Part shown: in pieces, positions 44,785 to 55,063 of the stretch
Layout of the letters: each line of letters begins with the position of its first letter
How positions within the stretch are numbered: position 1 is the first letter of the stretch
Source of the DNA: Perkinsus olseni
Taxonomy: Eukaryota; Perkinsozoa; Perkinsida; Perkinsidae
Reading direction: 5' to 3'
NCBI GenBank assembly: GCA_013115135.1
Contig: JABANP010000303.1
Location: 1-61,986 of the forward strand
Length of the DNA: 61,986 bases
The notes under the pieces: model-generated
Told to the model about the DNA's origin: nothing
Databases searched by the model: none
The model's input: only the letters and a program-made list of their open reading frames with translations
Position numbers and translations under genes: made by a program

Positions 44785-45751
44785 GATAGAGCCCACCCCA
44801 ACAACACACATCGTTATCGCTAGTGAAGCCCATGACTGATCCAAGGTGAAGAGGTCGACAGAAACCGAAGCCGTCCACGATTGAAGTAAATGAAAGTGAA
44901 TGAAAGACTCACTCACATCACGAAACTGCAATCTCACCAACTCGGCTATTCAAATGCTACTCACTCGAAAACAGCATCGGTTTTCTCTCTCTTACTTGTA
45001 CGTCCCAAGCAGTGGCCCCGACGTCCCCACTGCCACTACTGTGACTCTGACCATGCTAGTATCCCAGGAGAATCGCATGAGTTTCACGATGCCCAGAGCG
45101 GCCAGTAGCAGAGATGGAGAGGTCAGTATTCGAGAGGGGCTTAGAATAATTTCACCAGCAACCGGTGGAGATGTTTCGGCTTGGCAGCAGCCTATCACCC
45201 GCTAGTCCACAAATCAATAGCTGGATGGCTCATCCAGAGCAATAGAGGAGGGAATTGATGACTTTGCCATCACTACGACAGACCCGACAGTCAAGCCCAC
45301 AGCTATTAAGTCGGCCCTCAACGACGGCGTACAAATCATCAGCCCAACTTCATCCACAAAGTGAACGGGAAATTGCTCAACTACCCCGCACTGCTGTGAC
45401 AGCAGGCCCAGCGATCTCAAAAACTGAGACTCTCCTATTACCCATTATTACCGATGCCTGCTCGGCCGAGCGCCAATGGTAAAGCAGATCCCTTCGGGGT
45501 GTCCGTCCGGCCGGGGCCGTTTAGGAGCGACTGACGCATGGTGTTACCTTGGAAGCAATGTCCATTATTCGGCGCAAACGACTACTTGACCTATTTTGCA
45601 TCTTCCTATGTTGGACCTAAGATACCCCAAATAACACAAGCATACTTCCTTCGCCCGAGAAACTAACAGTTCGTCGAGAACAGGTAAGCATAATAGTATT
45701 TACCAACGGTAATACTTATACTACAATCAACTCATCACCAGTCGCCACGCC
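44785..45751. other. No gene recognised between the NOT2 and TIR-like genes
   Basis: Short minus-strand frames (45420-45214 and 45198-44992) have some hydrophobic character but no joined model. 'gcatcttcctatgttggacc' followed by 'taagatac' near 45598 resembles intron segments elsewhere. Confidence 0.4.
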
Positions 45752-47254
45752 TTAGACTGAGCACTCGTCCAGCAGCCACTTCCAGGACTGCTGACCATCC
45801 TCAAGGCCATCACCAAAGAGGGCCGATACGGTCGAGGAGAAGGTGATGGCTGGGGTAAGCAAGAGAACGATCACTCCAAGCATGCAGGTGGTGAGGTGGT
45901 AGTAATGAGTGTCTTCGAGTACCAGCCAGTGGGCCCCTACGATGTCGACCAGCACACAACCGATGACGGCCACAGCGTAGGCGACCACGCGATACAGGAG
46001 CGATAACTTAACCGGAAATTGAGCAGTTCGGGGACAGATGCTTCGACAGAAACGTCTGGCCAATTTTATTACAACAATGAGAGACAGCAGAGTTCGGCAG
46101 GCATAGAGCGCTGGCGCGACCATGTCCCTGTGAGCCAGGCCGTAGAGGACGGCGGGTTGGGACACACAGCAGATGTGCAACATGAGGCGATCAGATGATA
46201 CCGCTTCCTTCGCTGCCACGCACATCTTATCTGAGACGTAAGTTTTGAATTTACTGAGACTTCCATACCACTCCTCGATCAAATCAAGGATCATCGCTCG
46301 GTCGGAGGGCTCGGTGCATTGAACGGTGTTGAAGTCAATCTCGGAGAGAGAGTATCGCATCTTGATCCTTGACGTGATATCACCGAGAAAAACGTATCGA
46401 ACTTGAACCATGCACATGACGATGTCGATCGGGAGCTGCGCACAGGAGGGGACCACAGATAGCAGCAACCAGTAGACAGTAGTGGTGAGAAGGCAACGAT
46501 AGACTGTCTTTTGTATCGGCATCATAAACAGCTTCAACGGCCGTTGCTTAGCCATCCTCTCAGAGCCCTTGAGGAAGCATGCTAATTCAAAGACGCACCA
46601 AAGTCGTTGAAAATAATCGTCGCTCCATAGTAACAGGAAAGTGTCACATTTATTGAGGTAGGCCCCGATGCTTCTGATGCCGGCAGCCTTGCGTACCGGA
46701 TCGACCTGGTCGATGCAACAGCGATCGAAGAAGACCTTCGCTTCTGAGTGTCTCCTGACTCCCGGTATTTTCAAGGGGATTTCGTGCCCTCTGGCGAGGA
46801 CCGTAACGTAGATGAGGATACCGATGATAGTGCTCAATCCAGGGCTCATCCGAAGGCCCCAAGACAACAGTATGGTACAAATGACGCTGATGGTGACGGC
46901 CAACCAGAAATTAACCCGCAAGTGCATCGTCCACAGAACGACGTTAGGATCAGCGTTCCAGGAGTGCGAGATGAACTCATCCAGTTCGTCGACCGGCTCT
47001 GAGAGCGCATAGAGGAGCTCGCTCTCACGTCTCTTGTGAATACGAAAATTCGAAGTATCATTTTTGTAGTAAAAAGCTTCGCCGTTGTTGCTGAGTAGTT
47101 TTGCAAGGGTAACGCCGTGCAGAGGGACTAGGGCAGTATCAGGAGGCGTGGAGATGGGTGATGATGTTGTTGTACTGGTAGTGGTATCATCGGAGCTGAG
47201 GTGCTCCAATGGAGGCGGAGATAAGCTGTCGTCAAACATTGATGACAACATCAA
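45752..47254 (-). CDS. TIR-like domain protein with multiple membrane segments
   Basis: A 500-residue single-exon minus-strand protein. After a Ser/Thr-rich N-terminus, TIR-like motifs appear in order: 'FISHSW' (94-99), 'VFFDRCCIDQ' (174-183), 'FLLLWSDDYFQRLWCVFELA' (206-225). The 'RLWCVFEL' stretch holds the glutamate (about 223) that is catalytic in TIR NADases. Two hydrophobic helices (about 116-133 and 140-154) sit between the first and second motifs, and more follow at about 255-290 and 405-475. NAD cleavage is a possibility inferred from the motif only; it could equally be a non-enzymatic signalling fold. Single-exon structure contrasts with its intron-rich neighbours. Confidence 0.68.
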   Translation of the reverse strand: MMLSSMFDDSLSPPPLEHLSSDDTTTSTTTSSPISTPPDTALVPLHGVTLAKLLSNNGEAFYYKNDTSNFRIHKRRESELLYALSEPVDELDEFISHSWNADPNVVLWTMHLRVNFWLAVTISVICTILLSWGLRMSPGLSTIIGILIYVTVLARGHEIPLKIPGVRRHSEAKVFFDRCCIDQVDPVRKAAGIRSIGAYLNKCDTFLLLWSDDYFQRLWCVFELACFLKGSERMAKQRPLKLFMMPIQKTVYRCLLTTTVYWLLLSVVPSCAQLPIDIVMCMVQVRYVFLGDITSRIKMRYSLSEIDFNTVQCTEPSDRAMILDLIEEWYGSLSKFKTYVSDKMCVAAKEAVSSDRLMLHICCVSQPAVLYGLAHRDMVAPALYACRTLLSLIVVIKLARRFCRSICPRTAQFPVKLSLLYRVVAYAVAVIGCVLVDIVGAHWLVLEDTHYYHLTTCMLGVIVLLLTPAITFSSTVSALFGDGLEDGQQSWKWLLDECSV

Positions 47255-47494
47255 CTGAAGAATAACAATATCAACTATCCCGTTACTGATGGGTCGGACT
47301 CAATGTAATTAGCGCGCGCCCAGAAAATGAGATGATGGCATGTGGGAGGTGAGGAGCAAGCTTAGTGCGCCGAGGGGAGTACTCAGGGGGTAGAACCTAC
47401 TCGGTAGGTCCGAAGAACTTGGATGTGTGGGTACCCACCTAAAGTTAAATCCTAACCTGCCGCTAGAGGAGCCGGTGCATGCAATAGTGCTGAT

Positions 47495-47572
47495 GTGCGA
47501 TTGCCGGGGTTCGAACCTCGACCATACCTGATGGCGGACAGGTGCTCTACCCGCTGAGCTGAGCAACTGTAG
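47495..47572 (-). other. Near-complete tRNA-like element (probable pseudo-tRNA)
   Basis: On the minus strand: D-arm 'gctcagcgggtagagc', anticodon-like arm 'acctg' and 'caggt' around an 8-nt loop, T-arm 'cgaggttcgaaccccgg', and flanks 'cagttgc' and 'gcaatcg' that largely pair as an acceptor stem. The 8-nt anticodon loop, one T-stem mismatch and the lack of a T-run terminator argue against a working tRNA. Confidence 0.5.
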
Positions 47573-47739
47573 GTTCTTAACAGGGGCGCCTTCGTAGATT
47601 CTCAACGAGCTGCCTGCATCTAGTAGCGCCTTTGAGCAGCGCTGCGCGTAACGAGAGTTGCCCTCGGCTGAGGATAACGGATGAATTCCTCTGCCTGAGA
47701 ATCGGACTGTACCGCGGGTGACATCGGGCAGTGCCTGAC

Positions 47740-47805
47740 GGACGCTCTGGCGCTAGATGAGCGAGTGGTCAATGACCACTCGCTCATTTAGCAGCCAGAG
47801 CGTCC
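47740..47805. repeat. Long near-perfect palindrome
   Basis: The outer arms 'ggacgctctggc' and inner arms 'gctagatgagcgagtggtca' pair across about 66 nt with one or two interruptions. Confidence 0.8.
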
Positions 47806-48102
47806 ACTGAGATGAACACTGGTCATCGAGCACCAACTGATCGAACGAGCCCCTTTGAGACGTAAATTGATGTCATGTCATGGACAAGGAGTGTTACAGT
47901 AGCACACGGAAATTGCATTGCGTGATCAACACAACTTCAAGCTCCATCTCAGAGTGCCCTCATCAGTGATACGGTATCATGATACAGGACCACCGAACAG
48001 GACAGCTAAGTCAGCAGAAGTATGAGTATGAACAAGAACAGCGGGACGAACAGCACCGGCCAGGCAGTGGATCCAATTGAATCATACGTACACTCCCGTA
48101 CT

Positions 48103-49089
48103 TCACCACGGAAGTGGTTCACTGACTACGGGTATTATCCCATCATCCTCATCGTCCACGGTGGGCTTGGAGACCCAGGGAACAATGTAGCCGGCATGGG
48201 TGTGTTCACCATCATCATCACCTACAGAGATGGATATCCCGTACAAGTTCCGATGATTGCCAGACGTACCATAAATATCAAAGCCGGCCTTCCTATACGC
48301 CCCGATGGCGGCCCCATTCTCGTAGCTCACATCCATATATATCCACTTCACTGGAGGTTTCGCGTTTCCAATCTGATCACGATGATGCCACTCTCTTATC
48401 TCCCCGGAACACTTCCTAGTCGTGTTCAGGTTGATGTCTAATTTAACAGAGTGGTTACATAGCGGAGCAATCATCTACTATCGAACGCCTCAGAAACTGA
48501 TTCTTTCACATCGTATTGCATCAACCTCCATGAGACCTACGAGTTCAATGAACCTCTTCAGCATCTCTGTGGCGATCCCTCGGCCTCTCCAGCCATCTCT
48601 CACTCGAACCCAGGGTATATACACGTGATCCGTGCCGGCGATACGGCCAAACTCGACAGACCCGACTACGACCTGAGTACACTCCATCTTAATGTACAGT
48701 AGGATTACACAGGTCTTATGAGACTCTCATAATGAGAGACATCACCCGAGACAGACCCACAACCCCACCTTTTTCTGCGGATAAACTGCTACGAAAACCG
48801 CAGCATTTTGGTCGGACTTTCCTATTATCAGCTCATCAGACGAGTTAGCCAATCGATATTCAAGTTCGGAGGCGTCGGAAATCAACGGTCCTTCCCGCAG
48901 GTGGATGGTCAAACCGAAGATCGCCGATGAAAACAGCGCAGACGCGATGCAGAAGAGGCGACCGAGGCTGTTAACAGTCATGAGGATGGTGGCAGCTATG
49001 GCGTTGACGATGAGGAATCTGTGGCGCCCCGGGGCGCTCGAGAGAGATACCCGCGCGAAAGATCGGATGCGAATCGATTGGAAAGGCAA
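48103..49089 (-). CDS. Membrane-anchored GNAT-family N-acetyltransferase, spliced
   Basis: Exon 1 (49089-48769) encodes one or two hydrophobic segments ('FLIVNAIAATILMTVNSLG', 'FCIASALFSSAIFGLTIHL') and ends in 'AVFVAVYPQKK'. A GT-AG intron (48768-48688) joins it in phase to 'VVVGSVEFGRIAG' and 'VRDGWRGRGIATEML', the acetyl-CoA-binding R-x-x-G-x-G loop. After a second, unresolved intron (about 48505-48370) in the same frame comes 'WIYMDVSYENGAAIGAYRKA' and 'GF', the GNAT motif B. The tail is acidic and short. Substrate unknown. A membrane-bound acetyltransferase is inferred; the hydrophobic part could belong to a separate gene if the first intron is wrong. Confidence 0.62.
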
Positions 49090-49634
49090 TGAGCTCGTGC
49101 GACCGCCGTTGTTGGCATCGCTAAGGCCTCTACAGAAATCGGCCTAAGATCCTTAGGCTGAGAAGCGATACTCTAAATCATCTGTCGACTGGCGGATTTC
49201 GGGGCTGGAAACCATGAAAGAAGGGAACCCGAAAGCAGAAGTATGATACCATTCGATTAAGTTCACCCTTAGGGGGATGAGCAGTGGCTACCTCATCACC
49301 AGCCTGAACCATATATACTCGCAGACATACTTGCCTGATTGCTAACCTGATAGAGATCAGCGACCCAAACGGGCACCATGCTCGCTTTGAGTCTCGCCTG
49401 CGCCCTCACCAGTCGTTGTCGTGAAGCAACGGAGCGACTTGGTGTCATGTGCTCGGTTGCTAAAGCTCGCTTTCGCTCCATGTCTTTGCCGAACAACGCA
49501 GCTGGCAGTCTGCAAGCAGTCTCTATTAAGGGAACGGATGCTTCGGGAATCCCGAAGTTTGATAGCAATCCCGGCCGGAAGCCTGGTAAGCAGGCCCTGG
49601 TTTGAAGGTGCTCATCTTTTAGTCCTTTATATAA

Positions 49635-49805
49635 ATGAGAATCCATCTCGTAGCCGTCGGTATAACACTGGTTGGATTGGCTAAGGCTGAATATAAGTAT
49701 TACTGTGAATTCACGGAGGCTGTGCTCGCGCAGAGTATTGGTAGACGTAAAGGAGGTCTGGTAGATACTCTGTCACAGGATGCCATCCTGAGGATGGTGC
49801 CTTGA
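49635..49805 (+). CDS. Short secreted ORF
   Basis: A 56-residue frame starting 'MRIHLVAVGITLVGLAKAEY', a plausible signal peptide and cleavage site, followed by about 36 residues with one cysteine and no known motif. No conserved upstream block is seen. It could be the first exon of a longer gene or a truncated secreted protein. Confidence 0.35.
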   Translation: MRIHLVAVGITLVGLAKAEYKYYCEFTEAVLAQSIGRRKGGLVDTLSQDAILRMVP

Positions 49806-51980
49806 CTCATCCAGATCATCCGAATGAAGTTCGGTATGTTAGCGACGTTTGCCACATAAAGGACATTCCTACCAATTCCGCGAGTGGTTCCCTTCATGTG
49901 ATGTCCCACCCGGAATGTAAGATTGAAACAGATATTGGTGTCGGAGTACATTACAATATAATTACAATAATCATACAGTAATTACAATATATCATATGAA
50001 AGACAGAGGGGAATTGCCTTCTCTTATATTACAAGCTTCAAAATCAATTTTATACCTGCATCTCACCAATGAGCTCAAGGGAATGGACTATTTATTCTAT
50101 AAGCTAAAGCCGATTGCCCTGCTGTACCCTCAGTTGCAGAGTGCCCTACCCACGCTAGAGAGTGTGGGCCACAGTCGGCGACTGTCAGTCGCCAGGCGAC
50201 TTTCGTGAGCCACGGGCCCAGGTATTGGATGGCAAAGTTTGCCAGGCAAACATCACCGAAGAGCTGAGTCCTGATGGTCCGCGTACGCGGTTTGGGTTCC
50301 AAATGCGAACGGACGGTGGTATGTTGAAGGATTTGACCGTGGCGAAGACTGTTGACCATGTTATGAAGCTCGAGACAACATCGGGCCACGACGATGGCGA
50401 CGCTCCTGTGCGAGCGGAAGCATTCATCTTTGGATTCTCCTGCAAGGAAATACCGCATAGTATGCGGCGCATGCTGCGATCATGGTCACTTACAACGACG
50501 AACCCGCCATCCTATTCCATATAGGTATGCGATCCATTATGGTATGGCGTTTATTTGAAACCGGGTGAGACGCAAGGAGGAGGGGGAGCTCCCGACACCC
50601 ACACTGTTGAAACAGAGTTCCTTAGATACTTCCCGTCCACACGATATCCGAGACGCCATAGACAAGCGCAAAGGTGAGTTGGCCTGATACTCGCGCTTAG
50701 TGGTTCCTGCAACTCGCAGCCTCGGTGAATCCGATGAGGTGAATGGCGATACAGGAGTCCTGTATGGCTCTGTAAGAGGACCGTTGAGCAACTCGAAAGT
50801 CAACCGCCCTTGCTGCAATGCCTGGCGGATTTGGGTTCTGTATCAGGCAGAAGAGAAGTCGTGATACAAGAAACCGTGTCCACAGGGAATCCCTGTCAGG
50901 GATGGAATAGCAGACCCCTTCTGGTACACTTCGTTCACCCACAACCGTGCTTTTATCTTTCACGCCTCAGGCCTGGGTGAATACCACCCCTAGAAGGTCG
51001 AAGATATCAGAGTGGTCAAGACGACCACCCACATTTTTCGTGTTGTTTTCATCTATAATAAACGCTGTACCGGTGTTGATAAAGGTGTGTTGCCAAAGTA
51101 CGGACCTCGAGTGTAGTAGGCTGGTCAGAATGACAAGGGGTAACCAGCATCGGGCCCATCCTGGGATACTCTCATAGGTATATTGCAACAAAAGCCTGGT
51201 CGCGCAAGTGATAGTATCAAATTGTTCACATTCTACGACTGGTATGATTATCATACTATGACACGAAGCCACAGGTGTCTTGTCGGATGGGTCGGAGTCC
51301 TAGGCGATCCCAGCCTAGGACGGTCCTAGTAGGACCGTACCATAGGTTGCGCGCTTCTGTAAGCCTAGGCGCTAGGCCTGTATCATCTGACATTGAGTTC
51401 TATCTGGCACGCCGAAATTTGTCCCCAAAAGTTCCAGATCTCCACAATGACTATGAAACGATAATACGACGGCCCTCAGCGGACATCTGCAAGGCCAAGG
51501 ACGATGCACAAGATGGCTCCGAGGAATTGTGCCGGACCAATCCTGCAACAACGATGGATTCGAACAGGGCATGGGACAGGTCCCGAGCCGTCGCCGTCAC
51601 CTCGCAGAGAGGAACTTCCTCGTGGAACTGAGATCAAACAGACCGTGCTTTTGTCTCAATCGATCTGATCACGAGTCTGATTCGCAGGAGCCCACTGGTC
51701 GACTATATTGTGCGAGTTGTTGGGTTCGCGGGAGCAGCATTGGATATAGTCTTGGATCGGAGACAGCGAGCAACTGAAAACGTCCTGTCGCAGTGGCTAG
51801 CAGGGAAGTCGTCTTCTGGCTAGCCGCTAGCGTAGGGCTACGCTGTTTCGCCAGTTCCCTTGAGCGTTTTTCAGAGGTAATTTCCCTCACGGAATACTCC
51901 CATCATGTTCCAGAGGGGTTAAACCTTCCCAGTTATTGAGTCTTGACCAGTCGCAATGATTCGACTAACTATTCTATGCA
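49806..51980. other. No gene recognised
   Basis: Many short overlapping frames on both strands, some 90-127 codons, with no family motif and no consistent splice chain. Small palindromes occur at 50160-50200 and 51800-51845. Confidence 0.4.
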
Positions 51981-51989
51981 TCATTCACG

Positions 51990-52145
51990 CTGCCCGCTGC
52001 AAAATTGGTCTAATCTATGCAAGCTTATCTAATCTATGCAAATCATACAAATCCAAGCCAACCCCTCAAATCTAAGCAATACTTGTTAATCTATGCAATA
52101 AACTGCGTCGTTTAAGCCATGCATCTAATGCTTAGATTAGGCGAG
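51990..52145. repeat. Subterminal repeat array, left end of a putative element
   Basis: About five copies of 'taatctatgcaa', 'aaatccaagcca' and 'aaatctaagcaa' in roughly 20-30-nt spacing. The right end of the window (61850-61986) carries the same motif in reverse orientation. Confidence 0.65.
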
Positions 52146-52907
52146 CGAGCGAAGCGAGCTCGCAAGAAAATAATCAGAGGGTTGTGTCTGTTGAACGTCA
52201 TACACTTTCCAGGGTGGCAGGAATGTTGTACTGTGTAATATACAGATACGGTCATGCATCAGGAGTCCTGATAAATGTGAATGCGTGCTTTACTGTCGAT
52301 GGACTGTACGAAACTCGTTGTTCCTTCATCCTGATAGTTTCAAGTTTGAGGTTTCTACAACCGTGGCTGAGCAACAGCCTCTGATGGAGACTCTCGGTGG
52401 ACAAATTCAAGGTATACGTGGTGTACGTGCTGAGTACGTCATGCCACCTTTAACGTTTCCGCTGCGGTATTCCGACTCCCAAGTTGAGAGGGAGGGTTGG
52501 ATTCCATCCATCGAACTTACTTCTTTGCATTGCAAAGTTTGCAAGTGACATTGAAACGCTTGTCGGGTCGATTAGTTGGCTTCTCTGGGGGCCCCAGACT
52601 GGGGCTAGCGGAGACCGCCACGAGTGTACTCCGAGAGTAGTGTTCCAGCGGGAGCCTCCCACGCAAACTGCGTTGTGCATCCAGACAGTATAACTGGCTT
52701 TACATGAAAGCTCTATTTCGCTAGGCAGCACGGGGTGAGCGTCGGTTTCAAGACGACACCTTACCAATACTTTGAACCCGAGGGTCCCTGATTCAGGACA
52801 CGAACCACGGTCTACAAATTTCAAACGAATGCCTTAGGCAATCCGTTATTCAATTCAATTCAATTCAATATGCGAGCGCTTTCGGGCGTGCGCTTTTGTT
52901 CTCATAG

Positions 52908-53087
52908 CCGATCATCTAGTATCTGTGCTTTGAGTACTTTAGAGGTCCTGCGCACTAGAGGAGAGGTATCTGTAGCCATCTTGGCTCAAGTTATCTTGTT
53001 GAGTTCCCTCAATCCCGGATCAATGATACCTCTCCTCTAGTGCGCAGGACCTCTAAAGTACTCAAAGCACAGATACTAGATGATCGG
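52908..53087. repeat. Perfect 63-bp inverted repeat with a 54-nt loop
   Basis: Arms 52908-52970 and 53025-53087 are exact reverse complements. The loop starts with the spliced-leader sequence. Pairing stops abruptly at both outer ends. Confidence 0.93.
52969..52990 (+). other. Spliced-leader relic
   Basis: 'tgtagccatcttggctcaag' plus two bases matches the dinoflagellate/Perkinsus spliced leader at 21 of 22 positions, allowing its variable first base. It is followed by 'ttatc', not by a GT donor, so it is not an SL RNA gene but a copy that came from a trans-spliced mRNA. Confidence 0.85.
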
Positions 53088-53640
53088 TGGCTGGAACGCG
53101 AGTTGAGAAACTAGCAATAGTTAGTCGAATACAAGTTGCGCTCACAGCAGCCACCGAATCGATCGCCGTGGCGCGCGCTTGTCTCCTACTGCGCATGTTC
53201 AATGGATAGTTCGGCTGCAGCAAGCGATGATTGGGAATCTGAAATGGGGATCATGCAGTGGGAGACGCTCTTCTGGAATACGTTGACAAGTATGGCCACG
53301 GACGTCGGCGTACGCCTTACGCATCCTGCACTCGCGACTTACGGTTCTTTCAGGATATCATGGACCATGATTCATGGTGTTATTGCTGTGGTTATTGCCG
53401 TACTTCCAGTGGATTGTAGTAAGGGGGAACCACTTCCCGAGGGCGTAGTTACTACGCCGTAGTAATGGAGAGAATCTCTCCGAGAGATTGCTGGCCATCA
53501 TGGAAGGGATTGGCGCTTCGCTATTTCGCAACTATAATACCTGTGTGGCTTATGATAAGCCGCTTATCCTCTTCCGGGTTGGGGTGTCCAAGGATTAGAA
53601 CTTCTAATTTAGAACCATGTAACAATTCTTCTGATGGTTT

Positions 53641-54716
53641 GAGCTTGACCTGTCGTCTCTGGGATAGTGTTAGGCCACTACGGAGCGTCCAACCTTCCTT
53701 CTGGCGACCTGAGTCTGACCTCTTCACTGAGTCAGACCTGTCGTCTCTGGGATAGTGTTAGGCCACTACGGAGCGTCTAACCTTCCTTCTGGCGACCTGA
53801 GTCTGACCTCTTCACTGAGTCAGACCTGTCGTCTCTGGAATAGTGTTAGACCACTACGGAGCGTCTAACCTTCCTTCTGGCGACCTGAGTCTGACCTCTT
53901 CACTGAGTCAGACCTGTCGTCTCTGGGATAGTGTTAGGCCACTACGGAGCGTCTAACCTTCCTTCTGGCGACCTGAGTCTGACCTCTTCACTGAGTCAGA
54001 CCTGTCGTCTCTGGAATAGTGTTAGGCCACTACGGAGCGTCCAACCTTCCTTCTGGCGACCTGAGTCTGACCTCTTCACTGAGTCAGACCTGTCGTCTCT
54101 GGGATAGTGTTAGGCCACTACGGAGCGTCCAACCTTCCTTCTGGCGACCTGAGTCTGACCTCTTCACTGAGTCAGACCTGTCGTCTCTGGGATAGTGTTA
54201 GGCCACTACGGAGCGTCCAACCTTCCTTCTGGCGACCTGAGTCTGACCTCTTCACTGAGTCAGACCTGTCGTCTCTGGGATAGTGTTAGGCCACTACGGA
54301 GCGTCTAACCTTCCTTCTGGCGACCCGAGTCTGACCTCTTCACTGAGTCAGACCTGTCGTCTCTGGGATAGTGTTAGGCCACTACGGAGCGTCTAACCTT
54401 CCTTCTGGCGACCTGAGTCTGACTTCTTCACTGAGTCAGACCTGTCGTCTCTGGGATAGTGTTAGGCCACTACGGAGCGTCTAACCTTCCTTCTGGCGAC
54501 CCGAGTCTGACCTCTTCACTGAGTCAGACCTGTCGTCTCTGGGATAGTGTTAGGCCACTACGGAGCGTCTAACCTTCCTTCTGGCGACCTGAGTCTGACT
54601 TCTTCACTGAGTCAGACCTGTCGTCTCTGGGATAGTGTTAGGCCACTACGGAGCGTCTAACCTTCCTTCTGGCGACCTGAGTCTGACCTTTTCACGGAGT
54701 CTAACCTGTCGTCTCA
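53641..54716. repeat. 88-bp satellite, 12 copies
   Basis: The unit contains 'gtcgtctctgggatagtgtt' and 'ctacggagcgt'. The start of this core recurs at 53651, 53739 and so on to 54707, an exact 88-nt period. Copies differ at a few positions (for example C/T in 'gcgtcYaacc'). Confidence 0.95.
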
Positions 54717-55063
54717 ATTTTCCGGTTGTCTATCTCACTTTGCTTCTCAGATTCATCAACCTAATCGATCATATGACTGTCTAACTGTAGAGGACACGCA
54801 TGAATCACGCAAAAGGACTGAGGCCCTCAGTCACTGACTCTGCCCTGGGCATAGTGATTGTTTCCATGCCTTCTGGCTGAGGTTTTGTAGTCATCGTCAA
54901 TCGGGAGGAGGGCCGCGACCATATGAGGTGGGGCGCTCTGGGCGCCGCGCCCACCGTGGAGGTTACCCTATGGATGCAAAGGAGGACTCCTCGTTTGGGT
55001 CTATGTGGACTATAGGTTTCAGAGCTGTGTAGCAGAGCCTGGTATATTATCAGTCATAATATT

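Noticed and set aside
52971..52990. An SL RNA gene
   Set aside because: The leader is not followed by a GT splice donor or an Sm-type site, and it sits in a hairpin loop, so it cannot be a functional SL RNA gene.
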